DNA of 64,000 nt. Origin: Citrus sinensis. Lineage: Eukaryota > Streptophyta > Magnoliopsida > Sapindales > Rutaceae. Shown here in pieces: positions 52,125 to 64,000 of the stretch. The stretch covers positions 6,200,001 through 6,264,000 of the forward strand of contig NC_068563.1 in NCBI RefSeq assembly GCF_022201045.2, given 5' to 3'. The translations under genes and the position numbers were made by a program. The notes beneath the pieces were generated by a model. The model saw only the letters and a program-made list of their open reading frames with translations. It ran no database searches and was not told the DNA's origin. Positions within the stretch are counted from its first letter, which is position 1, and each line of letters starts with the position of its first letter.

Positions 52125-55100
52125 ATGGGGAGTTTGGCAGCGGTGTTGAGGCACCCAGATGATCTTTACCCGTTATTGAAGCTGAAAATGGCATCGAGGC
52201 AAGCTGAAAAGCAGATCCCATCTGAGCCTCACTGGGCTTTTTGTTACTCTATGCTTCATAAGGTCTCCAGAAGTTTCGCTCTCGTTATTCAACAGCTCGG
52301 TACTGACCTCAGAAACGCCGTAAGTTTCTATATTTTCGAGGGATCTTTACGTGATTCTTGATGTGATCATTGGTGTGTTATTGACAAGTTTGAGTTCTTT
52401 TAGCGGTAACTTTTCTGCATGCGTGCTTTTGGTTTTGGCATTTTTGGTGATAAAGCTTGTGGCTGTTTGGATGCATGTTGGTAAATTTTAAGAATTTATT
52501 TGTTTGGCCTATTTGACTGTTGATCTATTTACTGGTGTTCGTGATATTACATTTGGCCAAAAGATCGGTTTTTGAATTTACCTTCTTGGGTAATTGGTGA
52601 AATTTGTGTATCTAAGTTTTACTTAAGTGTAGGTTGTGGTGTGAATTCGATATTACTTGTTTCAATTGTTAGAAGGAAAGTTTATATTTTGAGGTTCAAA
52701 TTCTTGGATTATTATCTTGGGGAAAGAATTTTGAGAATCTTTCTTATTTTTATGGTGGTGTGTGTCTTCTGAATATATGGTGTACTTTTGTTTGACAAGG
52801 ATTTTTCTTTTTACCCTATTCTGGTGCATTTCCTTGTGATGCTGAAGTTTCAACTAATGTGAGTTTAAGTTTGTCTTCCATTGAGTTGTGATGGTTCTTT
52901 CTCAACTAGCAAATTGGACTATAGTTTATTGAAAATGAGCCTTTTCTTCTTATTGCCAGCAAAAGGTGCACTTTAGTTCATTTTCTTTAAAAAAATTAAG
53001 AGCTGTGTTGGAAAGTAGAGAATGGTTGCCCCAAGAATTTGTTCCCAGGATCCTTGAAGTTTCCTTGGATAACCAGAAACTATTGTTGAAGCTTATTTGA
53101 GTCCAACTATGGTATAAAAATGTCAAGCAGTAATAAGCACATTAACTATGGGTTGTGAACTACTAAAATTAGCTGTTCTGAGTTTTATTTATTAGTATAA
53201 TATCAAGAACTCTTGTGTGTCTCTTTTCTGCTATTATTATTTACTGTGACAGATGCCTATAGACTAATGCGTTTCTTGTTTCTAGTCACATTGTTGTTTT
53301 ATGTTTGTTTTTTGAAACAGCTTAATCTAATTCCTAATGACACAATTTATTGTTGTGCAGGTTTGCATATTTTATTTGGTTCTTCGAGCCCTCGACACTG
53401 TTGGTATATTCTGTTATTATTAATCCTTTTGTTTTCTAACTGGTTAAATTTAACCAATTTGTTTCTAGCTGTTATGATGAACCCTATTGTTTTCTAAGTG
53501 ACTTTCATAATATGCTGTTGGGCATACTGAATCTTCTTTATTGAATATTAAATGTCTGCTTTAAACTACTAGCTGTTGTATGTTGTTATATGTAAATTTG
53601 ATGTGACGGTTTCCAGAATTTCACTCATTCAGATGCCAGTTTGCATTTACGCCATTTATAGCTTCTATATTCTGATATATGACTATAAGATAAAGAGTTT
53701 AGTTGAACAGATCCTGTTTTATTCCAAATCCTTCTTGTATATCTTCTATTTCTGCTGCTGTTATATATTGTTTTTAAAATACTGCCAAATGCTTTTCTCT
53801 GATGGTATTTATCATTTTTATAATTGCAGAGGATGACACCAGCATACCTACAGATGTCAAAGTGCCTATTCTGATAGCTTTTCATCGTCATGTTTATGAC
53901 CGTGAATGGCATTTTTCTTGTGAGTTTCCTGATATATAGAATTGCTTTATCTTGTTTGTATCAATCATACCAGAGAAGGATAAATATACAAATTAAATTT
54001 CTGTCAACTTTGCTAAATTTGTTTGTCATGTGTTAGATTAATATATCCTTTAGAGATTTGTTCAAATGTCAATTCAGTTCATCTGTAATAATAAAGGAAT
54101 CATGTTGTTATGGTTAATTGTGCTTCATCCTTCAATTTTGTTGTACCCTGCTAATTTTGGAATTTGTTCAAGTCTGTAATAGAAGCCGGGTTGCATTACT
54201 ACTGGTTCTTCTCTTCCGTTTTTTTCCCCCTTTCTAACTTGGGAAGTTACAGAAGCTTGGTCAGTTTTTGTAAGTTGTATGCTATACTGCTAGTATCTAC
54301 ATGCAATTTGATCTGTTATTCAACACCCTTCAGGCTATTCGATTAGACTTTGAATGTTCAACAAGGTTTTCTGTAACAGATTGGAGACAGGAGATCATAG
54401 CTCTATAGATAAAGTCAATGAACCTTTGTTTCCCGGAGTGTTTGTAATATGGTATATGTTAATCCTTTTCCTAGTCTTAGCTAGCTCTGATCATTTTAAT
54501 TCTTTGTCTATTTAAGGTGGTACAAAGGAATACAAAGTGCTCATGGATCAATTTCATCACGTTTCAACTGCTTTTCTGGAGCTTGGAAAAGGGTTAGTTT
54601 CTTATCCTTACTTTTATTAATGGAATTGATTGGAAAGATGTTTTGTGAGTATGAGGCATTCATACTGATTCTTTTATTGCCAGTCAAACTGCAAGCTGAT
54701 CAGATACGGTATCTTTGCCCCTTTTACTCTCTTTCCCGTTTTTGTTAAAGATAGCTTTGTAGGATATATCTGGAGGCTTGTTGCTTATTTCTGAAACATG
54801 TTAGATTTTGTGAAAGCTTCTGGCATTGTAATTCAAAATTTACCACATAGAAGTCACTGCTACTAAATATAAGTAATCTAAGGGTAATCTTCTTATTAAA
54901 TCAGTAAGCCAACGTATGAATCTCTTGAATATGAGTGAGTTTTATCTGGGGTGTTTAGATGCTATACTGTTTTGTAAATGACTATGCAGTTTGATAAATA
55001 CCTAGTCCTTGGATCAGGGTGATGGTGGGTTTTCAATTGGGTGCTGTTTCTGGTTCATGGTTGGCTACCTAAAAGGGGAGTTCCTTTGCTTTATACATTG

Positions 55101-58100
55101 ATGAAATTATGAATCTGGTTCATAATTTTAGTTCAAGCTGAAAATTTGAAGAATTAGTGAAAGATAACAAGAGAAATATAAAGCTGAATTTTATTTTGGC
55201 GTTACCATATAGATTTCTTTGTGCGATTAACTACATTTAACAACTTGCTGTGTTTACTTGCTTATAACACACATATCATCTGCAGTTTTACTTTTTACAA
55301 TCAGTTAAAGTTACATTTTAATTCATTGTGCAGTTATCAGGATGCAATTGAAGATATAACCAAAAGAATGGGTGCTGGGATGGCAAAATTCATTTGCAAA
55401 GAGGTATGTGAATCATAATTATGCCGGATTAAGCAATCAATGAATTCTTGATATTTAAATATAATTCTGCCTCACTTTCTAGTTGTATATGCTTTCTTGG
55501 CTGTCAAACTTCAGCCCTCTTCCCTCACCTCATAGAAAGAAAAAGAAAAAGTCAATTCATAATATTTTTAGTTGTAATGCTTGACCAATTACAAGGTGGA
55601 AATTTCTTTCTGCATGTTATCAACATGTCACAGAAACATCTAGTGGTTAATTAGATGATCATTGCTCCGCTTCCAGAAAATTTAGGGTGGATCAATTTTC
55701 TCTGCAGATAGTCAAACACAATGTTTAGGCTTATGCCCTGATTATTCCCCTAGTTATCTTATTTGTCTTGATATAATATCTAAAGGGTGCAAATCATTAT
55801 TCCTTTCATATGTTGTGTGATGTGGGTGTTTTTGTGTACAGGTTTAATGGAATTGTGGCATAATTGTATTAGGGGGGATTAATTCATTAAGTGGTGAAAG
55901 CTAGTCGATCTCTTCCAAGTTATTTCTCCTTGTGTTGGAACTTTTTGAGTTCCATATACAATTGCAGAGAGTGCAATGAGTCTAAATGTATCACATGAAG
56001 TTATAAATTTTCTCTCCATCGTGCAGGTAGAGTCGATCGATGACTATGATGAATATTGTTACTATGTAGCAGGACTTGTTGGATTAGGTCTGTCCAAGCT
56101 TTTCTATGCCTCTGGGACAGAAGATCTGGCTCCAGATAGTCTTTCCAACTCGATGGGTTTATTTCTTCAGGTATGGCCATTACTTGTGCTGTGACCAATA
56201 AGCTTTGTACCGAGCCTCAACTTTTGATTTCAATTCTATGCCATGTCTGACCATTTGGCTCAACAATCAGAAAACAAATATCATTCGAGATTATCTGGAA
56301 GATATTAATGAGATACCGAAGTGTCGCATGTTTTGGCCTCGTGAGATCTGGAGTAAATATGTTAATAAACTTGAGGTGCATCTCTTTTATGTGTTTTATC
56401 TCAATTTTTTCACATCTATTTTCCTTTCAATTTCCCTTTAAATCTCCTGGAGGGTTTATGATTTTGAATATCTCGTAAGGGCATAATCCCATTAATTGTT
56501 GGTTTTTCTTTTTCTAATTGGCATTTTTGAATTTTTGCCCCTCAAGGACTTAAAATATGAGGAAAACTCTGACAAAGCAGTACAGTGCTTGAATGATATG
56601 GTCACCAATGCTCTGATGCATGTGGAAGATTGTTTGAAGTACATGTCTGTTTTAAGGGATCATGCTATATTCCGATTCTGTGCTATCCCTCAGGTGCGCT
56701 GCTTCTAGTATATTCTGATTTGAGAATTAATCTTGGAATTTTGGTATCAACATTTATTTTTAACTGTTACAATACCATCCACCCCAAATTAAACTTACCC
56801 CCCTCGAAGATTGGTGTGAGATGGATGAATCCATGACCTCTTGCTTCCACTGGAAGAGGCCAAACCAATTGGGCTGTACCCCTCGGGGAGAGTGGTATTA
56901 GTACATTAAAATGATTTTTGTACTGTTTTATATTTAGCAGCTGGTTGCATTTACTGGAGTTGCAGCATGATGCTATGTCTCTCCAAATTATTTTTCCACA
57001 ATTAAGTTAATAACCTTGTTTTCTCAGAATGAGCTCTGGCTCCCTTCCAATATGGACATCCAATTTGCTATAGCTGGAAATTTTTTCCCATTCTTACCTT
57101 GAAATTTGGTTGCAAAATTTGATGTTTGAACTTTCAAGGGCTACATCTGTTCAAAGCAAAACTCATTTTCTTTTTCTTCTTTGCTGGTCATAGTTTGCTT
57201 GTGCATATGAAATGGTTATTGCATCTGGTCTTCAGATTTTTATTCATTACCCCTCTTATTGTAATCATGAATGTTTCTGTTAGACCTTGCGTCTCATTTG
57301 ATTTATTCTACTGTTAGTAGATCATGGCTATTGGAACACTAGCATTATGCTACAACAATATTGAAGTCTTCAGAGGTGTAGTCAAAATGAGGCGTGGTAT
57401 GATCTTAATTCTGAATATGTATTTCTTTAAAGGTGAAACTAGAGTTACTTCAGACATGCAACACAAAAAATAACAGGGTTTAAGCTTGATGTTTCATGGA
57501 CATTGAAAGGCTTTATTTTTCATTGCTTAGCATGTCATCTAGATGGGATCCATTGAAAATCATTGGACTTGTAAACAAAATGTTGAAGCAAGATAGAATC
57601 TCTTAGAATGCGTAGTGCAAATAATAATCCAATTTATTTTCCAGTGGACATGTTTATGCTCCTTTACCCGGTTTTTTTATTGGGTTCAACTAATATTTCT
57701 TTGTTTAGCATTTTACTCTCTCTTACCAATTCTTGTAAATGTATTTTACTTTTTAAACTTTTTTTCTGTTTGTAGGACTCACCGCTAAAGTCATTGACCG
57801 AACAAACAACATGACTGATGTCTATCTTGCCTTCTATGATTTTTCCAATATTCTGAAACCCAAGGTACAGTGCTAAACATAACAAGACCTATTAACTTTG
57901 CAAGTTGAAATGAAATTTATTTTGGTTAACTGGTGTCTTGAGGGGTTGTTAATTTGTCTTCTTGGACATATGTAACCTACTAACCTTCATTTTCATGCTC
58001 GTAGACTTTTTTTGGAAATCTATGTATTTAAAGGATTTGGTCCTTGAGAATTTTATTTTATCTTTTTTTCTTTTTGCCTTTTTTGTTTGTTTTGACATTA

Positions 58101-58755
58101 TGGTAGTGTCTTATTTCAGTCTTGTTGAAATGAGCGAAGTACTTGACCATTTAACAGATTAATAGTTATTTTTCAACCCAAGTTCCTTTCATATGCTTTT
58201 AGAGTTGCTCTGGTGAATTAATCCTAAGTGATCAAAGTTTATCAGTAATAGGAGGAAAGTTAGTAGTGCCGCTAGCAACTTTTAATGATAGTGCTTTCCT
58301 TTTTCACCAATTTTTTCTTCCTTCACAAAATTTCTTGTATCTTCTTGATGCTTCCACTCACTTGCTAAAATATGCTATTGACTATTGTAGATTAACAAGA
58401 ATGATCCAAATGCGACAAAAACATTGAGCAGGGTGGAAGCAATACAGAAAGCTTGCATGGACTCCGGAGTCCTAAACAAAAGGTTCGTCAAAGTTTCTAA
58501 GTTTTATAAACAGTGAGTTTCACTGATTGACTGATTATCTGACAAACTTTTTTTGGGTTCCAACAGAAAATCTTACATTATTCAAAGTGGGCTGCGATAT
58601 AGTTCAACCATGGTGAGTTGCTGCTATATTTTTCAACCGATGTCATTATTTCAAGATTATGTACTGATTATGCCATCCTCTTGCAGATTGTCATATTTTT
58701 CATCATACTGGCCATTATTTTCTCGTACCTCTCTTCCACCCGAGCAAGCAAGTAG
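52125..58755 (+). CDS. SQS1: Squalene synthase (farnesyl-diphosphate farnesyltransferase)
   Basis: The enzyme condenses two farnesyl diphosphates to presqualene diphosphate and reduces it to squalene with NADPH on the ER membrane, the first committed step of sterol and triterpene synthesis. Thirteen exons join in frame: 52125-52319, 53361-53403, 53830-53919, 54517-54592, 55334-55403, 56027-56170, 56271-56375, 56547-56693, 57321-57396, 57776-57864, 58391-58482, 58567-58612 and 58687-58755. They give 413 residues, the usual plant length. Visible motifs are the two Asp-rich substrate/Mg2+ sites, LRALDTVEDDTS and [10 protein letters not shown], plus [19 protein letters not shown]-terminal membrane anchor ([15 protein letters not shown]) ends in SSTRASK. 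The start [17 protein letters not shown] matches the family start. Intron 8 carries a decayed SINE. Confidence 0.97.
56775..56905 (-). mobile_element. Decayed tRNA-derived SINE in intron 8 of squalene synthase
   Basis: On the minus strand GGGGTACAGCCCAATTGGTT, TGGCCTCTTCCAGTGGAAGC and AGGTCATGGATTCATCCATC line up as a tRNA-like head with an A-box-like start and a mutated B box (GGTTCGANTCC expected). The downstream CACACCAATCTTCGAGGGGG fits SINE-type sequence. Ends and poly-A tail are not clear. Confidence 0.5.
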
Positions 58756-58759
58756 TGTA

Positions 58760-59850
58760 AGCTTTGTTTCTGAATTCTTCAAGATTTCTCCATCAGGAAA
58801 AACTCACGTCACGTTTTCTCTTTCTCCACAACTCATAATTTTTCCATTTTATTTCGTTTCTGCAGAGGATCACCACCATCTTTAACTTATTGCCGGGACC
58901 ATCCATTGTGCGACCAATCAAGTGTTTGCCTTAAACTTTGTTATTTTTCTTATATTTGCATACAATATTCTTCTTATAGGCAATGCTGGATTTCTTCGAA
59001 TATCCAGTTCAAAGGTAATATGTCTTTGTAAATCAAAATGGAAAACTGCTTCCTCCTTGTTCTCTCGATATTGTTGGTTATATATATTTTAAGAGTGTGT
59101 ACCCGGTACTGCCTTGTAATATAAGATCGGTCTGATGCCTAATGCGTTCAAGATTTTGCTGCGAAATGCTTTTGAAGAATACGATAATTTTGACCCTCGT
59201 CATATATTGGGATAGAGAGCATTATTCATATGATTTGAAACACCCACTTCAACTGGGATCTTGCTTCTAACCATAAATACCAGGGCTTCCGAGTTCTTTA
59301 TTCGAGGCTTAAACTTTTTGTGTTGAAGGTTCCAAGTCTGAGAAGACCTTACAGAGTCGGACCTATCTTAATATCCACTCTCATTAAGAACTAATCAGAA
59401 CGTTAATCTAGATGCCTTTTCCCTAAAACCTTGCACTGTACTTTTCCCACATCTTAAAGATTTATGATTTATGAACAAACGCATTTTGCAAAGGATTACT
59501 AATTAATTATAATCATAATTCTTCAACAATGGTAACAAAGTCATGTTCAATAAGCAACTTCGTATTTCCGTAAATGAAAATCGGGAAACAACAAACAGGA
59601 AAACGCTGAATATTCTGAACAGAAGGCTATTTCACCCTCAATCAACAAGTATGAACAACACACCTAAGTACAGAAATAAATAATATATGAAAGGCTTTCG
59701 TACATCAGTTGGCACAAAGAGGAGATTTCACTATACGGCAGGTCAAAAAAAAAAAAAAGGCAGTCAAAGGCGGTATTCTCATATTTGTCACAACTCGTGA
59801 GCAAAACATACACGTACAAAACCTGCTGCACAAGAAAGTTAATGCAGGAA
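58760..59850. other. Convergent 3' regions of squalene synthase and the SH3 gene
   Basis: About 1.1 kb between two stop codons facing each other. It should hold both 3' untranslated regions. CAGAGGATCACCACC at 58864 could be an extra 3' UTR exon acceptor. No other gene is seen. Confidence 0.55.
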
Positions 59851-59855
59851 AAATG

Positions 59856-62800
59856 TCAGAACACTTCAGCCATCTTGCTCGCAAGAACGCGGTCCCTTCT
59901 TTCAATGTATCCAAATGGGAACCATCCAGCTTTTCCTTTGCATTCCCCTTCAGCCCAACCATTATTTGTAACCTGTCAAGGTTTGCAGATCTTAAATAAT
60001 TGTTTTCTACAGGATACATTAAATACAAGCGAGTTTCGGAATTCATTTATTATAATAAATTTACAAAGTTCAATTCAAGCAAGTTATGAACCTTTCGAAC
60101 CACCACATAGTCACCGACTGACAAAGTGAGCTCCACATCAGATTCAGCCTGATATGGATGCACAACCTGCAACATGTTAGAAACAATCTAGTTAAACAGC
60201 AGTTGTAGGATTATGGCACTAATATCAGCCATATTGATACGTAGGAAAAAGATAGACAATTAAAAAACTAACCTCTCCTAAAAAGTAACCCATGGCGTCT
60301 GTTGATCCATTGTGTGTTTGAGAAGCATATATACCATTAACTTCTTCATATGCTGGAGGTGGTGGCATAGTGTCCACACTTGGTGTAGGAGCCGTAGGAG
60401 CTGCTTCAATCCGTTGTCTCTCTGATAACATCTATTGATAGGAACAGACATAGATCAAAATAAAACAGACACAGAAAACTACTGGAATCAGTTGATTGCA
60501 ATCAGCTTTAATAACAGGAAAATTCAAAAGGACAAGGTACTGCAATTAGATACCTCGCCTTCAAGCTGATCAAGTATCTGAAGGACTCTCTGATGATAAG
60601 TACGTTCTGCTTCGACCTTTATTCAAAATTAAAAGGACACGACAGTTTCAGAATGGCTTCCTAAAACATATATTGAAATAATATTATATTGAAGCTGACA
60701 AAAATAAATTGGGAAGTTTGCGGTACCATTGCAATAAGGCGCTGGAGAGTTAGCCTCTGTTGCTGAGATTCAACAGCAGCCATTGCTGCAGCAGCTTCCT
60801 TTCCCAATATTGCCATGTTCGACTTTAAATCATGTAGCTTCACCTCTGCAGCATCTAATTTCAAAGCAAGGTCCGGATTACCTGGGGTTTCCCTCACCTT
60901 AGCTTGCCGTTTGGAAACTTCAATAGCCTGACTAGGTTTAAGAGAAGATGAAATTACAAGCTGGAAAGAGGGACATCAACTATCCAAGTAAGCTTGGAGA
61001 TACTAGGCACTGCACATAAATTGATCAATGATTCGGACAATCTATTTTACATTTCATGAATGAATAGACTTCTTCTACAGAAAATATCCCCACCCATTTT
61101 ACTTTTTTAAGCGACAAATTTTTTGTATCAACCCAAGAGGTCTTAACAGCAAAACTAGCTGGCACCCACCCACGAAAAAACAAACATTTGAAAGTGGAAG
61201 AATTTAATTACAAGTCAAAAGTTCGGGAAAAGTTCCTAAATTCCAAGTTTAATTGAACCCCATAGTACAAAATACCTGAGCTTCAGCTTCTTGTCTCATT
61301 CGATCATATCGTTGAGCAAGATGTCGGGCATCATCCAGTGGAGCTCCCAATACCATTGCTCTCAGTGGCTCAGCAACCTAAACATCGGGGAAATCAACAC
61401 CACATGAAGAGCAAAATTAGTAGGTACTAGAACAAGTGTATTGAGGCTCACTGAATCCTATTCTAGATGTTTGAGTTTGAATACCCGACTTCACACAATG
61501 AGGTTGCAGATTTGCATCAACTCAGCAAAATTTGGAGTGGTTCTGTTTATTCAACTATTATTAGAAAAACTAACATAATGCACTGATCAAAACAACCATA
61601 TCGAATATTGGTAACAAAATTCCACTTTAATTGCCACCCTGTTCTAAAACAAGTCTCCAAGTAGAACCCTTCTTTGTAGGCACGCAATCAGTGTCAGTAT
61701 GAGCAATGGCATAGGCTTGAATTCTCAATAAGATAAAATTTATATTGAGATATAATTAAAATGAATTAAGTATCCAAATGTCGTAAAAAGATAATAACAC
61801 CAAATATGCAGACATCTAAAGCCTAGGGCTACTGACTAATGGCCAGTGAGGCATATCTTGCCCATGCATGCAATTTAAGATTAACAACTACTATGTTGTT
61901 TGGACAAACCTGCGTGCCTAAAGCTTTCAACAAATTCCCACGCTCCTTTTCCATTTGAGCACGAGCTCGTCCATAACTTAGTGCAGCTTTTGATAATGTA
62001 TTACCACTGGTACATGTATTATCAGAACCATATTTCCTGCTGTCCTCTGACAACTTTGTTCCTGTTGAAAATAAAGCATATAAATGGAAGAACAATGTGA
62101 GACAATATAACTCACGGTAAAACATCAACAAGTGATGCAACAGTGTCACCAGTCACCTATTTCAACTTGTTTGGACCCAGTAACAATATATCCTTCCACA
62201 CCACGAACGATATCCCTTTGGAAATGCTGAAAAAGTATGGGCAAACATTTAGAAGTCAAGGAAGGGAAGAAGAAAGAAAGGGAAGAGAGATAAACTACAG
62301 GACGACTAGACAACCTTTCCAGCACGCGTTGAGATGTAAAGCCTCTCAAGTCTCTGATGCTGATGGAGCTCTGCCTCATCAGTTACAACATTGTCTGACC
62401 CACCATATCCCCCACCCCCAAATTGCTTGAAGACAGCCTAAAATAAACAGCCCATGAGATAAAGACTCTTACATTTTGCAATTAAATGTGTGCTTGTCAG
62501 TGTGTTTAGGCAAACTAAGTCTTAAGTAATTTTATTAGGTAGTTGATAGCAGAGAAAATCAATAGCAATCATACTAATACAGCGTAGCTTCAGACAAATT
62601 TATATTTTAGGGTGGGGTGCAATATATGGTTGCAAGCACCACTAGCAAGCCTAAAAAAAGCATTAAAATGAATGATTATGATGTAAAGTAAGTACACTTA
62701 CATCTATATTTTGTTAATCAAAGTCATATTATGCACCACAGAAACTTCAAAACAAAAACTTACTATTAAGCCTTGAAGTGATCCCTATTGATATAACAAG

Positions 62801-63757
62801 TATTACCTCCAATTTTCAGAATGCACTCACCTTAAATGAAAGTTTTCTTCTTTCCAGTGGTACACAACAAAGTCATTAAATAATTAAACATCCCCTCGCT
62901 TATCACATTAAGATAACCGACCATTCTGATTGCATCAACTCAAGTCGGACTCACAAATCCTACAATCATTACAGCAGCAGAAGTGATAGAGAAAACACCT
63001 TCTGAGCCAATATTATATGTTCCTTTACAAGTACACTAAACATAAAATACCAACCAAAATTCAGAACTCTTTTCAAAATTCACCAAATCAAACTCTGACA
63101 AACCAATTAGACTCTAATTTCTAACTCCAAACCCCATTCTTATACCTCTTGCCGATCATTTTTCCTCCAATCCTCGCACACCTTTCTTTAAAAACTCTTC
63201 TACAAAGCAGCAACCAACACTTCTACTAATTTTATTTCATACTCACACAATTGACAATAAACAGTCTAATAAGTTCCGTCATTCATACGGCTACAATCCC
63301 CCTTAAAATGACACAATGTGAAGATTCAATACAGCCACAACCACACATAACTCTGAAAAGAAATAACTTTGGCTATGCTTATTTACATCTGTGCAAATTA
63401 TCCTAATCATAAAACATAAATCACCCTGGCTTCTTTAATCTAAAAGCATTTTACCAGATCCAAAACTTAATTCCCTTAACAGCAGTAACGAGACCTAATA
63501 GATAATCAACATAATAAAAAAAAAATCGATAAAAATATTAATATCCAATAAACAAGATCAGAAAAGTAGAGCTAAGAAATGAAACTGGAGCTGGATCTAA
63601 GAAAAACTTTTGCTACGAAACCTAGAGTTCCATCGTATTTATAATTTAAATAATTAAAACAATTTATGCATAAAAAAAAAAATTTCTGTGCGTGTACCTG
63701 CTGTTGGCGGGCGACTTGTTCTCTGAGTTTTGTGGCTTGTTTTCTGATAGCTTCCAT
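59856..63757 (-). CDS. SH3P2: SH3 domain-containing protein with BAR domain (SH3P2 type)
   Basis: Ten exons on the minus strand (63757-63698, 62437-62315, 62226-62157, 62061-61910, 61377-61276, 60927-60727, 60616-60554, 60431-60273, 60166-60092, 59972-59856) give 373 residues. Residues 1 to about 260 form the helical BAR-like region: MEAIRKQATKLREQVARQQQ, then VFKQFGGGGYGGSD, RLERLYISTRAGKHFQRDIV, and Ala/Gln-rich helices (AAAAMAAVESQQQRLTLQRL). A proline-rich linker (MPPPPAYEEVN) leads to the C-terminal SH3 domain with YFLGEVVHPYQAESDVEL, LSVGDYVVVRKV and GWAEGECKGKAGWFPFGYIE. Plant SH3P2 binds membranes and acts in clathrin-vesicle traffic, cell-plate formation and autophagosome formation. 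Length is close to the Arabidopsis protein. The first exon of 60 bases starts at the only suitable ATG. Confidence 0.95.
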
Positions 63758-64000
63758 TCAAAATTAAGGATTTTGATTTTTTTTTTTTTTTTTTGGTTTT
63801 CGATTTTCGAATTTGAATTTATAAGCTACAAAAAAATGAGAGTGAGAATGGGAGCGAGAGAAGAGAGAGAAGCTCTGGTTGATTTGAATTGAAAAACGAA
63901 TGCGTTTTGGGCAGGCACAATGCTTGTGTTGGGGCCTTGGGGGAGTCGTTCTGTTTTTTATTTTATTTTATTTTCCGCTTTTGTTTCAGTCGTCTTGACA
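63758..64000. promoter_or_regulatory. Promoter and leader of the SH3P2-type gene
   Basis: A 17-base T run at 63777-63795 lies about 20 bases upstream of the start codon, giving an A-rich 5' leader on the transcript. No other gene begins before the window ends. Confidence 0.5.

Overview
The window is nuclear DNA of a dicot plant. It is AT-rich, with spliced genes carrying GT-AG introns, plastid-directed proteins, and introns and intergenic DNA loaded with small transposons. Gene content fits a rosid. The squalene synthase looks to me like a Sapindales/Citrus-type sequence, but that is an impression from memory and not a measured identity.

Layout, left to right. (1) 1-2594, minus: 5' part of a kinesin of the KIN-7 (mitochondrial/plastid kinesin-related) type. 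(2) 2600-10700: an 8-kb gene-free stretch with at least two inverted-repeat elements. (3) 10735-14576, plus: plastid FGGY sugar kinase (D-ribulose kinase/XK1 type), 9 exons, with a MITE in intron 7. (4) 18091-19825, plus: MEI2 C-terminal-RRM-only protein, 4 exons. (5) 19830-24790: a foldback MITE, a dead LINE RNase H fragment, and a MITE abutting a tRNA. (6) 24795-24866, minus: tRNA-Pro-like gene whose anticodon reads CCG (Arg). (7) 24999-26585, plus: plastid CRM-domain RNA-binding protein. (8) 27513-31765 and 32574-38320, minus: two tandem 14-exon MATE transporters of the DTX46/EDS5 type, with a decayed exon of a third copy at 40660-40800. (9) 38572-51195: transposon-rich block holding a hAT element, a 3.97-kb Mutator-like element with an internal 185-bp satellite array, a second hAT element, and a 2.3-kb A-rich minisatellite between two 281-bp direct repeats. 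(10) 52125-58755, plus: squalene synthase, 13 exons. (11) 59856-63757, minus: SH3P2-type BAR/SH3 protein, 10 exons, convergent with squalene synthase.

The gene order (kinesin, sugar kinase, CRM protein, EDS5-type MATE) appears to match a duplicated block I recall from Arabidopsis chromosomes 2 and 4. The squalene synthase/SH3P2 pair matches another Arabidopsis neighbourhood. The genes do not form one pathway, although three products (sugar kinase, CRM protein, MATE) are predicted to be plastid proteins.

The strongest unusual observations are the exact 185-bp array with a 370-bp higher-order pattern fused in frame to a transposon gene, the mis-anticodoned tRNA next to a MITE that supplies its T-run, the in-frame alternative donor in MATE copy B, and the relic third MATE copy. 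I assigned exons by splice-site consensus, reading-frame continuity and, for the MATE pair, matching exon sizes. No alignment or transcript data were available.
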